Under the pieces are notes generated by a model. The model did no database searches. It saw only the letters and a list, made by a program, of their open reading frames with translations, and had not been told where the DNA came from. Shown here piece by piece: positions 1 to 11,705 of a stretch of DNA of 64,000 bases. Position 1 is the first letter of the stretch; each line of letters starts with the position of its first letter. The DNA is taken from the NCBI RefSeq assembly GCF_023078275.1, contig NC_062972.1, positions 14,463,691 to 14,527,690 of the forward strand, given 5' to 3'. This stretch comes from Leguminivora glycinivorella. Taxonomy: Eukaryota; Arthropoda; Insecta; Lepidoptera; Tortricidae. Both the position numbers and the translations under genes were made by a program.

Positions 1-955
1 GTGGCGTGGATTATTACAATGAGGGGCTATATTGGCCACAAAACTTTTATCTCTCTATGAATCATCATTATACCTGATATTTTCGGTTTTACATTTATTT
101 GTTTATTGTGAATTAGAGGAACTTTACACATTTTATAAGTTTCTGTGCGCCATCATCTAAGTTTTATGTTAAGTACCTATTTGTTTTTATATATAATAAT
201 TATTATTTGGAGCCTGTCGTGTCCCACTACTCCGACTGCTGGGCAAAGGCTTCCCCCCAATCGTTCCACTTATCTCTATTCAAAGCCGTGTGGCCATTCC
301 TTCAAAAAGGAGTCCAATTCGTTCCGACATCGCTGACGGGGTCTGCCAAATCCCCGATTCTAGTTTTTGGGCTCCCATTTCCACATATAATATTTTTTTT
401 AAATTTTGGTATCAAGCTTTTATGACAAAAAAAAATTGAAGCTCAAGCAATTTCTTAATAAGGTCTTCTGGTTAAAGATTTCTGTAAAAATAATCATAAT
501 ATTAGATAATGATTAGAAAAAAAATCGAAGTGTCTTTGACGTTTATGGACACATTAGCTGCCTTTATTTCAGTCATAATTTATATATTGACCCCTGTTCA
601 GCATTGAAATAAGGTTGAAGAAGTTCGAAGACTCAGGCTTGCTAAGCTGCAGCTGCATCCATGCATGCAGTTATTTCCAGAGTGCACGCTGCTTTTTGCA
701 AGCTTTTAGTTTTTATTTTATCCGCTGCCCTCACCACGAGTAATCGTATGTACAGTCAACTGCAGAGAAAAGCGACAACTTCATTTCCCTTGCATAGAAA
801 ATTGTATGCAAAGTATTCAAATAGTATTGCTGACTGTACAGTGTACTCACAAATCATCAAATCATCAAACAAGAGTACAATTATCAAGCATGCTTCATGG
901 CCTTATGCAATTCGTTAACTGATAGTCGGATTATTTGCAAAACCAGTTTCTAATG
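1..955. other. AT-rich stretch with one LINE-tail-like fragment
   Basis: There is no supported gene here. Around 205-345 the sequence contains CCGACTGCTGGGCAAAGG and CTTATCTCTATTCAAAGCCG, which I recognise as a common lepidopteran repeat resembling RTE-type LINE 3' regions read on the minus strand. A short open frame at 661-918 starts with a hydrophobic stretch that looks like a signal peptide, but nothing else supports it as a gene. Confidence 0.4.
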
Positions 956-956
956 A

Positions 957-1070
957 GTCGGGAACGCGCATGTGATAACCCTTGAGTTGCAGGCGTCCAT
1001 AGGTGACCGCTTTCCATCAGGCGGACCGTATACCTGTTTACCACTGAATTGGTATTAAAAAATAACCTTT
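957..1070 (+). repeat. A-tailed SINE-like repeat, copy 1 (diverged)
   Basis: The core GAGTTGCAGGCGTCCATAGG followed by GACCGCTTTCCATCAGGCGG and an A-rich end matches the better copies at 38091-38212 (plus) and 49846-49975 (minus). All three run from an ACGCGC-type start to a terminal A-tract. That polarity suggests a short retroposed element rather than a TIR transposon. Confidence 0.65.
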
Positions 1071-1143
1071 ATTAATTTGGTTAAATTGCTACTATAATTA
1101 CGTACCTACGGACCTACGCTCTAATCATGTCACAATAAACAAA

Positions 1144-1260
1144 AGTTGGCAGTGATTTAGCCCCGCCAGTCCAAGGGTTAAGTAAAAGCCATATTTTCAT
1201 ACAATATTGACGTTTATAATAACATTTTCACCGTTGGGGCTGTCAAAATCGCTGCCAACT
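1144..1260. mobile_element. Short hairpin MITE
   Basis: The left end AGTTGGCAGTGATTTAGCCCC faces the right end GGGGCTGTCAAAATCGC...CAACT, giving imperfect terminal inverted repeats of about 24 bp around a ~70-bp AT-rich centre. There is no coding capacity. I could not settle a target duplication. Confidence 0.6.
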
Positions 1261-1714
1261 CAGCTTGGCATTATAACATCTGCATCGCACCGAGGTCCAG
1301 GAGATACGTATCTCTTTCCCGCTCTCACTCATGGGTGACTCTTCTGTGACCTTACTGCGGTAATGTGTGAGAGTTATAATTAAAACTGCAGTTGAATTCG
1401 ATGCAAATATTTACTATTTATTTATTATAATTTACTGCTCCCTACTCTGAATTTCAAAGTATTAAATATCCATTAATAGACCATCATTTACCGGGTAAAC
1501 ACGAATGTTCCTAAATGTCTTAAGTTGTCTTGTGACTTCGAGACGACAAACTGGAGCACTGGCTTTAGAACCAAAGTGCTTCCGACCGCTACGTAACTTG
1601 GTTTCGAGCCAAATCGTTATTAGCCAGTTGTAAACTCTACTGTTATGTTAACGTTCGGTGGGCATTCAAATAAACGCTATTATGCTGTTATGACAGGACT
1701 AGGACAGGTCCTGA

Positions 1715-1960
1715 GAGTAATCATTATCCTCCTTGCGTTATCCCGGCATTCGCCATGGCTCATGGGAGCCTGGAGTCCGCTGTGACAACTAATCCCAGAT
1801 TTGAAGGCACTAGTTTCACGAAAGCGACTGCCATCTGACCCTCCAACCCAAAGGGTAAGGGCCTTTATTAGAATTAGTCCGATTTCCTCACGATGTTTTC
1901 CTTCACCGAAAAGCGACTGGCAAATATCAAATGACATTTCGCATATAAGTTCCGAAAAGT
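1715..1960 (-). repeat. Lepidopteran SINE body, minus orientation
   Basis: Contains CTCATGGGAGCCTGGAGTCC, GAAAGCGACTGCCATCTGAC and CCTTCACCGAAAAGCGACTG. I recognise this block from memory as the body of a very common lepidopteran SINE. The tRNA-like head expected at its other end is not visible, so this is a partial copy. It stops about 30 bp before the SINE at 1992. Confidence 0.65.
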
Positions 1961-1991
1961 AATATATTAAGTAATATATTAAGTAAATTTG

Positions 1992-2258
1992 ACGACCGGT
2001 CTGGCGCAGTCGGTAGTGACCCTGCCTGCTACGCCGCGGTCCCGGGTTCGAATCTCGGTAAGGGCATTTATTTGTGTGATGAGCACAGATATTTGTTCCT
2101 GAGTCATGGATGTTTTCTATGTATATAAGTATTTATATATTATATATATCGTTGTCTGAGTACCCACAACACAAGCCTTCTTGAGCTTACCGTGGGCCTC
2201 AGTCAATTTGTGTAAGAATGTCCTAAAATATTTATTTATTTATTTATTTATTTATTAT
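1992..2258 (+). repeat. tRNA-derived SINE, near full length
   Basis: The head has pol III internal promoter boxes: an A-box-like TGGCGCAGTCGGTAGTG near 2002 and a B-box GGTTCGAATCT at 2045. A body with TGAGCACAGATATTTGTTCC and a tail with CACAAGCCTTCTTGAGCTTA follow, ending in a (TTTA)n run. It is not a tRNA gene, because the box spacing continues into a SINE body with no acceptor stem or CCA-side structure. Related heads or tails occur at 9677, 11495, 16285, 34705, 35745, 36062 and 50342. Confidence 0.8.
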
Positions 2259-2321
2259 AAGCAATTAATATCGATTAAGAGGTTTGCTTCGCATACTTTT
2301 TGATTATTTATAATTTGAGCT

Positions 2322-2398
2322 CACTCATGGCCACAGATTAGCCGAGGCCAGTATGTGGCCTACGATGGAGCTCACCGAGTTGCCTATTCACCATTGAC
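2322..2398 (+). repeat. Dispersed repeat GTGGCCTACGATGGAG, copy 1
   Basis: The block CACAGATTAGCCGAGGCCAG / GTGGCCTACGATGGAGCTCA recurs at 36455-36550 (plus) and 10678-10765 (minus). It is a common lepidopteran repeat fragment. I cannot assign it to a class. Confidence 0.55.
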
Positions 2399-2399
2399 T

Positions 2400-3515
2400 G
2401 TAAAATCAAATTGATATTTTTAGAAAATCCATTTTTACATCGTCAATATTTAAGACGGAAGCTACGCTGTAATGCGTCTTCAAACCAACCAATGTTTTTA
2501 TATCATTTTGATGTTCGTATTTACAATATCGACGCCGAGAAGTGGCCGAAGCTTACCGGAAAAGTCGAAAATCGAATTGAGCTAACGAACGCTCTCATTG
2601 TACATTGATGCACTTTAAACCCGGATCCCCGGACGTAGCAGGTGTCAGTCAGTGGCTGCAGGCTGCCTCCCTTTGTAATTGTGTCTGTAATCCAATTATC
2701 GGCCACCTACTCGAAATAGTACCGAGATCACATTTCCAACTGTAATATCCAATGCCTGCAGACAGTACACGGTTAGAACGTGACAGGTGTAACATGAGAA
2801 AGCAAAATTAATAACGTACCTACCTACCTAAATTTAGGAATTTGCTATATTGCACGTATTTAAACTGCTTAGTACCACATACTAAGTACTGCGACACGTA
2901 TCCTTGGAGATACGGGTATATGCCATACAAATGTAGTTAGGATGCAATATTTGGAGCGAGGCAGTAATCACTTTGATGATGTCCTCTGAATTAGATTGCT
3001 TGCACTGGCTGCCTCTAAGAAATTTTGAGGTCAGAATGCTACTTAAACCCAGCAACATAGGTACTAATCTATCTCCACGACCACGTCCATTTACCAAGGC
3101 ATGAGACTAGTTCACATTATTTTATGTTCAGAAAAACTCAAAACCGAACACATTCTCGTATACAATTATACGTAGGTATCTTAGGTATAAACCAATTTGC
3201 TGGTAAATAACATTTTAGATAAGAATACTTTCTTGACAAACCTGCGTGATGAATTAACACAGTGACAGAGTGAGTACTCTTTTGCATTTATAATATTTAT
3301 TAAGTATGGATTTTGGAGTGGGTGATGTGGTGTGTAATTTGTGATATACCAAGACTGACATATAATTTGTGATATACCAAGTGAAAATATACTTCTCCTA
3401 GATATCTTTATTGTACCTTTCATAGTTTTCGTGAAAATTTAAAAACACTTAAAATGAGATTATAAAAGGGAGAAGGAAAAACGTTAAAGGGATCTATTAT
3501 TCATATTTATACGGA
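2400..3515. other. Unassigned AT-rich sequence
   Basis: No gene or repeat that I can support. Short open frames on both strands lack domain-like sequence. A 24-bp direct repeat (ATAATTTGTGATATACCAAG core) occurs at about 3337 and 3362. The last 53 bases, from 3516, are the left flank of the transposon described next. Confidence 0.4.
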
Positions 3516-4222
3516 ACGGATTTAGTAATCCTAAAATGCATTCGTTTTAGAAATAAATAAATGTTATAAGGTCAGTGCGGGCAAGACCGGCATAGTTTAT
3601 TTGAAATAAAGTTTGAGTGGATAAAACTCTATAATTAATGCAGTCTGGCGTAATGCGCATGGTCCTATGGGATAGCAAATATTATATTTTACAAAGCTTT
3701 TACAGTATTTTGGTGAAGTAAGGTACTTTTAAGTGATAAAAATCACTTTTTTTAAGGCTCGGCGGGTTGACCGTCCTCCCGCGATGAGCACAGAAAGACC
3801 GTCTAGTGCTTGTTGTCGCGTAATTTCATATGAGACTAGGTTCCAAAATCATGATCATTGTTATTTTACGTAATAACGGGGCAGAATGTGCTAGATAACT
3901 ATTAAAATAACGTTGAAATTTTGAACATATAAGCATTTTTCTATTTATAAGGCAAGACCGGCATATGTCCCGTAGATGGGATTCATAACCTTTTCTTTTC
4001 AGGTCCAGATATTGCATAATACTGTTTTTCCAACGAACACCTGCGAATACAATTTAGTCACGATATTACAGGCTCATATAAATCCAACTACTTATCTGTT
4101 TTTGAAACTATGTTAATTAAGAAAACGTAATAGGATATTAAGATCGTGAATTAGTTTGGTAACATTTCTTAGCAATGCTTGGTTTTGCTATAGTCACTAC
4201 AGTATGAATGAATGCGTAATTT

Positions 4223-4377
4223 TTTTCATCACACTCGCACACTAAATGTGATTTTACACGCAGGCGGAGCGTGAGTTATAGAAAAATCGTTCTCCCAAGG
4301 GAGTTATGAAATTTCTAGTACCGTATTCAATTTTTTTATCTTTTTACATATTTTTATGTTGCAAGTGTGATGAAAAA
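4223..4377. repeat. Hairpin repeat TTTTTCATCACACT inside the TA transposon
   Basis: TTTTTCATCACACTCGCA at the left faces TGCAAGTGTGATGAAAAA at the right, about 120 bp apart. The adjoining ACATTGTGTGTAA links it to the element at 11893-12022, whose right end reads CACACAATGTTTTTCATCAC. Confidence 0.55.
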
Positions 4378-4599
4378 CATTGTGTGTAATTCGGGGAGTA
4401 TGAATATTACAAACTCGAGTCTTGGAGGAGCTGAGTGGTTCTTTTCTGTTCAAGGATTTTATGTTGCCAGTATAACATATTAATTCAATGAAAAGAGTTT
4501 TGACATTATATTTCATGATCGTTTATAAATTGTTGTAGATTAAGTTCGTACTACTGATTTGCAGTAGGTATATTCATTATTAATATTTTGGTAATTTCC

Positions 4600-4785
4600 T
4601 CATAGGTGACGTGAAAAATTGTATATGTCACATGGTAGCAAAATTATTTCCACCTTGAGCGTTAATACTTGAATCCCTCACTACGCTCAGGATTCTAATT
4701 TTGAATCCCGTGCGTAGCGAGATTAGATCTCTATGTCGAAGTAAAGGAATCTTCCTTTACTTCGTTCAGGATTCAATAAACACCC
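4600..4785. repeat. CACTACGCTCAGGATTC-type lepidopteran repeat
   Basis: Several alternating phrases (CCCTCACTACGCTCAGGATT, CCGTGCGTAGCGAGATTAGA, CCTTTACTTCGTTCAGGATT) read as short self-complementary steps. The region at 46540-46680 has the same style. There is no coding content. Confidence 0.4.
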
Positions 4786-4899
4786 TTTGCCCCATTTTGC
4801 TCGATTACGACTTCAAAAACTCAGTAGAGATTCAGATGTCATTAATACATAAATATTTACATAAATATTTGTATACTTAATACATAAATATTTGTTTCA

Positions 4900-5173
4900 G
4901 TTATTAAAAATAGCAAACAATATACAAGTCATGTCTATATATCTTCCGAAGAATGTATTGATAGAATCTTTTTTTGATGCACTTCCTAACGCCAGCGTAT
5001 ATATCGACGAGGAAGACGAAATGATTTTGCTTGAGAAGTGCACAGTTTGTGCCACTAGTCATATTTTCGATATGACCCTCTGTGCCTCCAGGGTTCAGTT
5101 TCTGCCGTCTGACGAACAACCTTTATCAAATATGTTTTGTCAAGGGTGCGCAAATATTATGTTTTCTGTTTAA
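4900..5173 (+). pseudogene. Possible 3'-terminal exon of the TA element, 4-Cys zinc-ribbon-like
   Basis: A pyrimidine-rich ATTTGTTTCAG at 4889-4899 looks like a splice acceptor. It is followed by ~90 open codons to a TAA at 5173 and then AATAAATAATTGG, which resembles a poly(A) signal. The encoded tail is acidic in the middle (DEEDE) and has cysteines spaced C-x2-C-x29-C-x2-C (CTVC ... CQGC), a plausible zinc-binding pair. It lies inside the 3569-6369 transposon in plus orientation, so the simplest reading is the last exon of its transposase. I see no upstream exons and do not recognise the domain. A host exon captured by the element is the alternative. Confidence 0.35.
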
Positions 5174-5304
5174 ATAAATAATTGGATTCAAAATGCTTAC
5201 TTTTATTTCTAAAATACATAACTCTCTTTTGAATTTCGAATGATATTAGTAACACCATACGAATCATTACCAAAACTGTATTTCGAAGTTAAAATAAAAA
5301 AAAA

Positions 5305-5842
5305 ACCGGCCAAGAGCGTGTCGGGCCACGCTCAGTGTAGGGTTCCGTAGTTTTCCGTATTTTCCTCAAAAACTACTAAACCTATGAAGTTCAAAACAAT
5401 TTTCCTAGAAAGTCTTTATAAAGTTCTACTTTTGTGATTTTTTTCATGTTTTTTAAACATATGGTTCAAAAGTTAGAGGGGGGGGGGGACGCACTTTTTT
5501 TTCCGTTAGGAGCGATTATTTCCGAAAATATCAATATTATCAAAAAACGATCTTAGTAAACCCTTATTCATTTTTAAATATCTATCCAACGATGTATCAC
5601 ACGTTGGGATTGGAATGAAAAAAAAAATCAGCCCCCACTTTACATGTAGGGGGGGTACCCTAATAAAACATTTTCTTTTATTTTTTATTTTTGCACTTTG
5701 TTGGCGTGATTGATATACATATTGGTACCAAATTTCAGCTTTCTAGTGCTAACGGTTACTGAGATTATCCGCGGACGGACGGACGGACGGACAGACAAAC
5801 ATGGCGAAACTATAAGGGTTCCTAGTTGACTACGGAACCCTA
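5305..5842. repeat. GGCCAAG / GTTCCGTAG lepidopteran repeat
   Basis: Starts with an A-run, then ACCGGCCAAGAGCGTGTCGG and AGGGTTCCGTAGTTTTCC. It ends with a (GGAC)n microsatellite, ACATGGCGAAACTATAAGGG and CTACGGAACCCTAAAAA. I recognise this as one of the commonest lepidopteran repeats. A short piece of the same family lies reversed at 47690-47745. It is nested inside the TA transposon. Confidence 0.7.
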
Positions 5843-6370
5843 AAAACGGTACAACTATTCATAAGCAAAAAACGTACTTATATATTGATATTGTTTACAC
5901 TCGACTTATTTCCAATAAAGCCTAAAAAAGGTTGGCAACTTCTTGTTTATCGTATGCCGGTCTTGCCTTTCTCTTTTATGCCGGACTTTCTGAGTAGGCA
6001 CAATTTCTAAGTTACATATTTCAGAACATAAAACAAGAAATTGAACGCGTTTTGAGTAGATTAATAGTACTAGTCAGAAAGAACGGTTATTAAATGACTA
6101 CGTTACATACATGATATACAAATATTCCGACTGCTTCTATTTTATTTTAATTTTTTGCGGAACCATGTTGAACTCGATGCTCGAGTTCGAAACACGAATC
6201 AAGTTTATTGTTAACTAGTGTTCGTCCTAGGGATATGTATTCAAGACCAATGGCTTAAGGATGAAAAACTGGTATACCTTCGGAGGTGTGAGAGGCGTTG
6301 ATATAAAAACACAAAAGTTATTGTCAATAGACGGTCTTTCCGGGTAGACGGTCTTCCCCACACTGACCTT

Positions 6371-7095
6371 ACTATGTTGTTTCACGTTATTTAATAAATG
6401 TTTTTTTTTTTAAATGATAAGCTAAATATTTTTTTATTTATATTTTTGATTTGGACGGCTTTATCAGAATTTGTAATTAAGTTAAGAATAAACAATGTGG
6501 GTTTGCTTTTATTGCGAGTATGTAGATAGTGTAATTTAGGATAGTAGTAAATTATCAATAATAATAAATTTATATTTTAAGCGTTTACACTAGGTAATGT
6601 AAAGAGCATTGTAAGTATTGTAAGGTATATGTATAATTATTATACATATACCTATAATATGGCGAGAGCATCAAACATGACTAGTGTAATACTTCACCTA
6701 CATATATCGTTAAATAGATGTTATACTATGTTGTTTCACGTTATTTACGGATTTAGTAATCCTAAAATGCATTCGTTTTAGAAATAAATAAATGTTATAC
6801 TATGTTGTTTCACGATATTTAATAAATGTTTTTTTTTTTTAATGATAAGCTAAATATTTTTTTATTTATAAACAATGTGGGTTTGCTTTTATTGCGAGTA
6901 TGTAGATAGTGTAATTTAGGATAGTAGTAAATTATCAATAATAATAAATTTATATTTTAAGCGTTTACACTAGGTAATCTAAAGAGCATTGTAAGTATTG
7001 TAAGGTATATGTATAATTATTATACATATACCTATAATATGGCGAGAGCATCAAACATGACTAGTGTAATACTTCACCTACATATATCGTTAAAT
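6371..7095 (+). repeat. Tandem duplication of the transposon's right flank and target site
   Basis: Sequence 6372-6717 is repeated at 6800-7095 at near identity, except that the second copy lacks a ~45-bp internal segment (6446-6490). Between them, 6718-6746 repeats the target segment. Then 6747-6799 repeats the transposon's left flank (3516-3568). Two target copies here are uninterrupted, while the first is split by the 2.8 kb element. Confidence 0.85.
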
Positions 7096-7099
7096 ATTT

Positions 7100-9670
7100 A
7101 GTCTACATCGCAAACAGTCTAGAAGCCAAGATGCCTACAATAAGTCTACATTATGTACCTATTCTGTGCAGATTGGCTTTCGGCCATTTGAAGATACCTA
7201 ACGAACTAAACTTACCTATATAAATGTGGTAATATAAAAAGAGATCATTTTGCTTTTTAAACCGTTTGCGATGTAGACTAATATTGCACTAGTCATTTTG
7301 CGTTCTAGACCATTTGAGATCGACTAATTCAATAGAATAGATATATGCTCGGGTACATTCAAGATCCCATTATTTACGTCACAAGCGTATTTGAGCACAT
7401 TCCCTGTACAGATATTGGATTACATCCCTCCAAACGTTGGGGAACATCAAAGAGTCACTAATTAGTGTCTAAACTAGCTCGTTGGGATTTGCCTTTGTTT
7501 GTCCGATCGAGAGTGTCAATCAGCTCTGTGATCTCCGTAAATTATACACGAGTGTGCAGACCTTGTTGGGTTCTGTAGCACAAACGTGTAGATTCATTAG
7601 AACTTTGATTGATAATTGTTGGCTTAGGAAATTACTTGTAACAGTTTTAAGGACATTGATACAAAAACGAACCAATAAGTTTATTTACCTATTATCAAAA
7701 TATGCAAGGGATGTAATGTTACAAAATGCTAATTAAATCTTGATCCAATTGTTACGTAACTACTTACTCATAAAATTGTAAACTCAATGTTTTGCAAAGG
7801 GATTAGTAAGGGATCTGATCTGTCTGTAATTTTGCATCAAATTATAGTATTTTATTGAAATAGGCTGGGTAGCACTGGTTTCTTTGTTTCTTATAAATGT
7901 AATGTTAATTGTTGCAAACAAACGATTTTGACAAAACTTCCTTGAAAATATATCAAAGTGACACGATTCAGATTTATATGTATATAGGTGAACATTAAGT
8001 AAAGCAGGTCAATATAATTATCCACTAATATTAGCTTATTTCCAGCTACGTAAATAAATTATCTCTTAAATGTTTAGAGTCACTGTCGCTCTATTTAAGG
8101 CTCCCGGCGGTGAGCTAACTTGTTGAAATGAGAGGATGAAAATAAACAAGTCAGTCTATTTTGCCGGAAATTAAGGGACCAGGGCCTTTCCGTAACGCGG
8201 CGTCTCGAATACATGGGGAAACAACAGTGTCCGGGCCCCTCGGTGCGTATTTTAAAATAAATACAAGTGTTTTGAATGATTCATGGTTATTTTCAGTAGA
8301 CTTATATTGACCGGGGTATAGACGGGGTGTTTTCCGGATCATGATGCATGCCACTGCGTCGAAATATCGGGAGCTCGACAAAAATCAAAAAGATAATCAC
8401 GGTTATACCCCGGTCAATATAAGTCATTTAGCTTTTTCATACTTATGCTCAATACTACAATGTTGACCTTCTGAATCTGCTTTTTTTTCTTTAATTACAC
8501 GCAATTATTAATGAGGTGAAATTTGTTGAGAGTGTATCGAGGAGGGCTTTTACTTTCGATTTATTGAAAAATATTGATTGATTGATTCATAAAGTCTGTA
8601 GTTAAGATTGGCAAAATAATGTGCGTTGTACCTACCAGAAACTGTGCTAAACAAAATACGAAAAAAATCTGTGTACTTACCTACTTTTTGAAAGTTTGCG
8701 TAAAACATATGTTATAATTCGTATACCTAATACTTTTAAGGTCTTCATTGGATTTAATTATAGAGACACCATTTCCAAGAATACCTGATATAAAAACACG
8801 TATAAATCGAATCTAAGTTCTCAAGCAAAAACTTGTGTAATCATGTTCTATCGTTAAAGTTAACGACATGGCTTTGTCTGCTGCAGCTTTCTTTCTTGGC
8901 ATGAGGACAGTTACGAACTTCGATAATATCTTTCAGTCGGAATAGATGAAGAGTTTTCCCATTGAAAACAGGTTATGTTCAAACCTTATTTTTCACCCTT
9001 GCTGTATTTATTGTAAAAAAGTTCGTTTGTCCCTTTCTATCACACCAATGCGGTCAGAAAGGGACCAACGTACTTTATCGGCTTGATAACTTTAGTGTAC
9101 GTTTATGAATAAGGGAGTAACACTTCATATTATTTGTGTGAAGGTATCCATCCAATCAATTGTTGGGTTCAACTTTGTATGTAGGTTTTCCACTATATCC
9201 CTACTGAAAGTTCCCCGATAATAAATATTTCCATGTAGCAGTATCCTCTGGTCGATGTCAACATCGTATAATTTTATCCATTTAGTACCTAACGGTTTCA
9301 AATTAACTATTATGCCACACAAAAATTGTGAGGTAGAAATCATCAATATCATTAGGTACGTACTTCATTCGGTAACCTCATCCCATATATCACATTGCGA
9401 AATCCGACCGCATTTAATCCAGGCAATAAGTTGAAAGAATATAAAATTGTCAGTGGAATTTGGGAGCTCATCGCTCCAAATGTCATATTTCTGTTTCAGG
9501 ATATTCACTCGAGAGCAATTCGGCGCTCTCCTGGCTGAAATAACTGTCATATAAACTTGATATAATGCGGTCCGCGGCTGGCGGCAGGTACCCGGCTAGT
9601 GACGTTACTGATTTAACTAGTTGGATGTGGAAATCTGAGTTTTATTATGCTAATGGAGCCTGACTTGAAT
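7100..9670. other. Mostly unassigned sequence with one inverted repeat
   Basis: There is no supported gene. The one clear structure is at 8299-8425, where GACTTATATTGACCGGGGTA faces TACCCCGGTCAATATAAGTC across ~85 bp. That centre includes GGGAGCTCGACAAAAATC. This could be a small MITE or a LINE-tail remnant with an inverted partner. The open frames at 7482-7736 and 8151-8381 show no family features. Confidence 0.4.
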
Positions 9671-9676
9671 TATACC

Positions 9677-9765
9677 TCACAGGACCAAGGTCTGGTCTAG
9701 TGGTAGTGCTAATTCTGCCCGCTAAACCTAGCCTGGGTTTGGATCCCGGTAAGAGCATTTACTTT
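9677..9765 (+). repeat. tRNA-headed SINE fragment
   Basis: The head carries TGGTCTAGTGGTAGTG (A-box-like) and GGTTTGGATCCCGG (a degenerate B-box), followed by AAGAGCATTTAC as in the SINE at 1992. Only the head survives. Confidence 0.65.
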
Positions 9766-10494
9766 TGTGGAGTGTTGTCCTTCAATACCTATTTTGCTAT
9801 CTCTGTTTGAAACTTTGTGCAATTTTGATGGCCCTTGCCGTTGGATATTAGAATGATAATAAGAAATCGTACCAGTTAACTATTTGGCTGTCTTGATCGC
9901 TATTGTATAGGCATCATTTATAAATCGAGGTAATGTAAAGAGTCCTAATTGCAGAAAATATATGTGATCAAAATAAAATATGCGGTACTCTATGCCAAAG
10001 GAGCTCTTATACTTCATATCATAAAGTATATGATGAATAGCTACATATACTCGTATATCCTAATTTACTGTTCGTGCCAGGCTTTAAATTCATTTAACGA
10101 AATACTCCAAAATTCACTTTGGATCCATTTAACTTTCTGGAAAGTAATAAATGCCGTTTAACTTCTACGTAAGTAAGTAGAGAGTGCCTCGGAGCAGCAG
10201 TAAGGTAAAAGGTGTTACAAATTGTAATAGGTACCTACGAGGGAAAGTCTACCTTAATTATGTAATCACTGCACCATAGCAGCATGTACAGTATGTACAC
10301 TTTTGTACACCGAACTGCAAAAGTACATGGCTTCACGGATGAATTCTATTTACAGTTATTAATGCAATTTCGGAGTTCATTCTAGTTCCTATTTGAATAG
10401 TAACATGCCATTTCATTGTTTATATTTAAGTCATATTTATTACCAGCAATGTTGAAAGCATTCAAACTCGTAATTACTATAATATTATGTACTG

Positions 10495-10640
10495 TCGAAG
10501 TCTAGAATATTACTTTGTTTATCCGCGAATAGATAACGTGCTAGTCAATCACTAAACCGTTATACTTACTTGCACATTATTACACATCTACAAATTAATA
10601 TTCATACCGCAAAATAATGTATACACAATAACAAACCGTC
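10495..10640 (+). repeat. Old dispersed repeat, copy 1 (partner at 47425)
   Basis: TCTAGAATATTACTTTG...ATCCGCGAAT...AACGTGCTAGTCAATCA...CCGTTATAC matches 47425-47600 in the same order and orientation with scattered substitutions and small indels. It has no terminal structure that I can see. Confidence 0.6.
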
Positions 10641-10677
10641 ATCAAAAATGCATATATATGTATAACCTTAAATCAAG

Positions 10678-10765
10678 AGTGAACAGGCATCTTCTGGGCG
10701 AGCTCACTCCATCGTAGGCCACGTCTTTGCCTTTGGCTAGACTGTAGCCAAGAGTAAGCCTATTT
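10678..10765 (-). repeat. Dispersed repeat GTGGCCTACGATGGAG, copy 2
   Basis: The reverse complement reads GGCTTACTCTTGGCTACAGT then ACGTGGCCTACGATGGAGTG, the same block as 2322-2398 and 36455-36550. AACAGGCATCTTCTGGGCGA at the plus-strand start is its other end. Confidence 0.6.
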
Positions 10766-11494
10766 ATAATTTAAAAAAAAATGCATATAAAAATGCTCGA
10801 CAAGTGTTTCGCCTTCGGTCTGATCACCGTCAACTGACTCAGCTTGTCAATAATTCCGCAAAGTAACGCCTGATTTCATCGATTTTATTTCTAACTACTG
10901 TACTGTAGTAAACTACGAGTACTTACAGTTATCTAACAACGTAGGGATCATTTAGATGCGCACGAACTCGCATGCTAGTTTAATTACTTTACGAACTATT
11001 GATGTCAACTACATCCAATTCAGCCCTGAGATTAAATGTCGCAATGTTATGCAACTCGCATGCGAGTTCTCGCGTCATGTAAGCGAGCTTTTAGATTCAT
11101 GATAATTATGCTTTATCCGGGATGACAACTTGGTTAAATATTTACTTGTTGATGGAATTCATATTTTATAATTTTTATACAAGTAACGATATTCCTGTGC
11201 ACAAAAGTGTATCTGATATAAAATGTTTTCAGTATTTCCGTTAAATTCGGCACGTCGTTATGCTCATTAACTGAATCTTCCTGGTACAACGGATGTTAAT
11301 AAATTTGATAATTTTATTAATATATTTCATACATAGGTACACACAGTAAATAGCGATAAAGAATGCACATCGGTCTTTGGAAAGAAACTATTAACGTCAC
11401 AATGACATAAGCAAGAAAGAAACAACGGTCTCCGAAGACGAAAAACCGGGTTCTAAACAACAACAACAAATATCTGTTATCAACACAGAAATAA

Positions 11495-11565
11495 ATTTCC
11501 TACCTAGGATTATCGACTTCATAGGCAGGATCACTACCCACTAAGCCAAGCCGGTTGTTAAAAAT
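11495..11565 (-). repeat. Degenerate SINE head
   Basis: CACTACCCACTAAGCCAAGC preceded by GGATTATCGACTTCATAGGC is a decayed tRNA-like head in minus orientation, similar to 35830-35885. Confidence 0.45.
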
Positions 11566-11705
11566 GGAAAATATATATAAATATTGTCATGAACCTTTGA
11601 ACATCTGTAAAAAATCATGAAAAGCGCGAACGAAAGACCAAAGACCAGAAAGACCAGATTCTGTATTGATGGTCATTCAAAATGTGAATTTATCGAAAAT
11701 TGTAT

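Larger units (their letters stand above)
3569..6369. mobile_element. 2.8 kb DNA transposon flanked by TA, with empty-site evidence
   Basis: The ends are AGGTCAGTGCGGGCAAGACC (left) and the inverse of AGGTCAGTGTGGGGAAGACC (right), each bordered by TA (3567-3568 and 6370-6371). The same flanks without the element, joined through a single TA, occur at 6718-6746 and 6792-6820. This proves both the ends and the TA duplication. AAGACCG motifs recur near both ends (about 3585, 3797, 3953, 5957, 6331, 6346), like subterminal binding repeats. The interior holds a possible last exon (4900-5173), a hairpin repeat (4223-4377) and a GGCCAAG-type repeat (5305-5842). No full transposase is visible. TA targeting fits the Tc1/mariner/pogo group, but the superfamily is not settled. 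Confidence 0.8.

Noticed and set aside
661..918. 85-codon frame with a signal-peptide-like start
   Set aside because: Chance is likely: no poly(A) signal, splice site or domain, and it lies in repeat-rich DNA.
2000..2060. tRNA gene
   Set aside because: A and B boxes are present but the sequence continues into a SINE body and no full cloverleaf forms. The same applies to the heads at 9677, 36240 and 50346.
7482..7736. 84-codon frame
   Set aside because: Starts at TTG, has no recognisable domain and no neighbouring exon signals.
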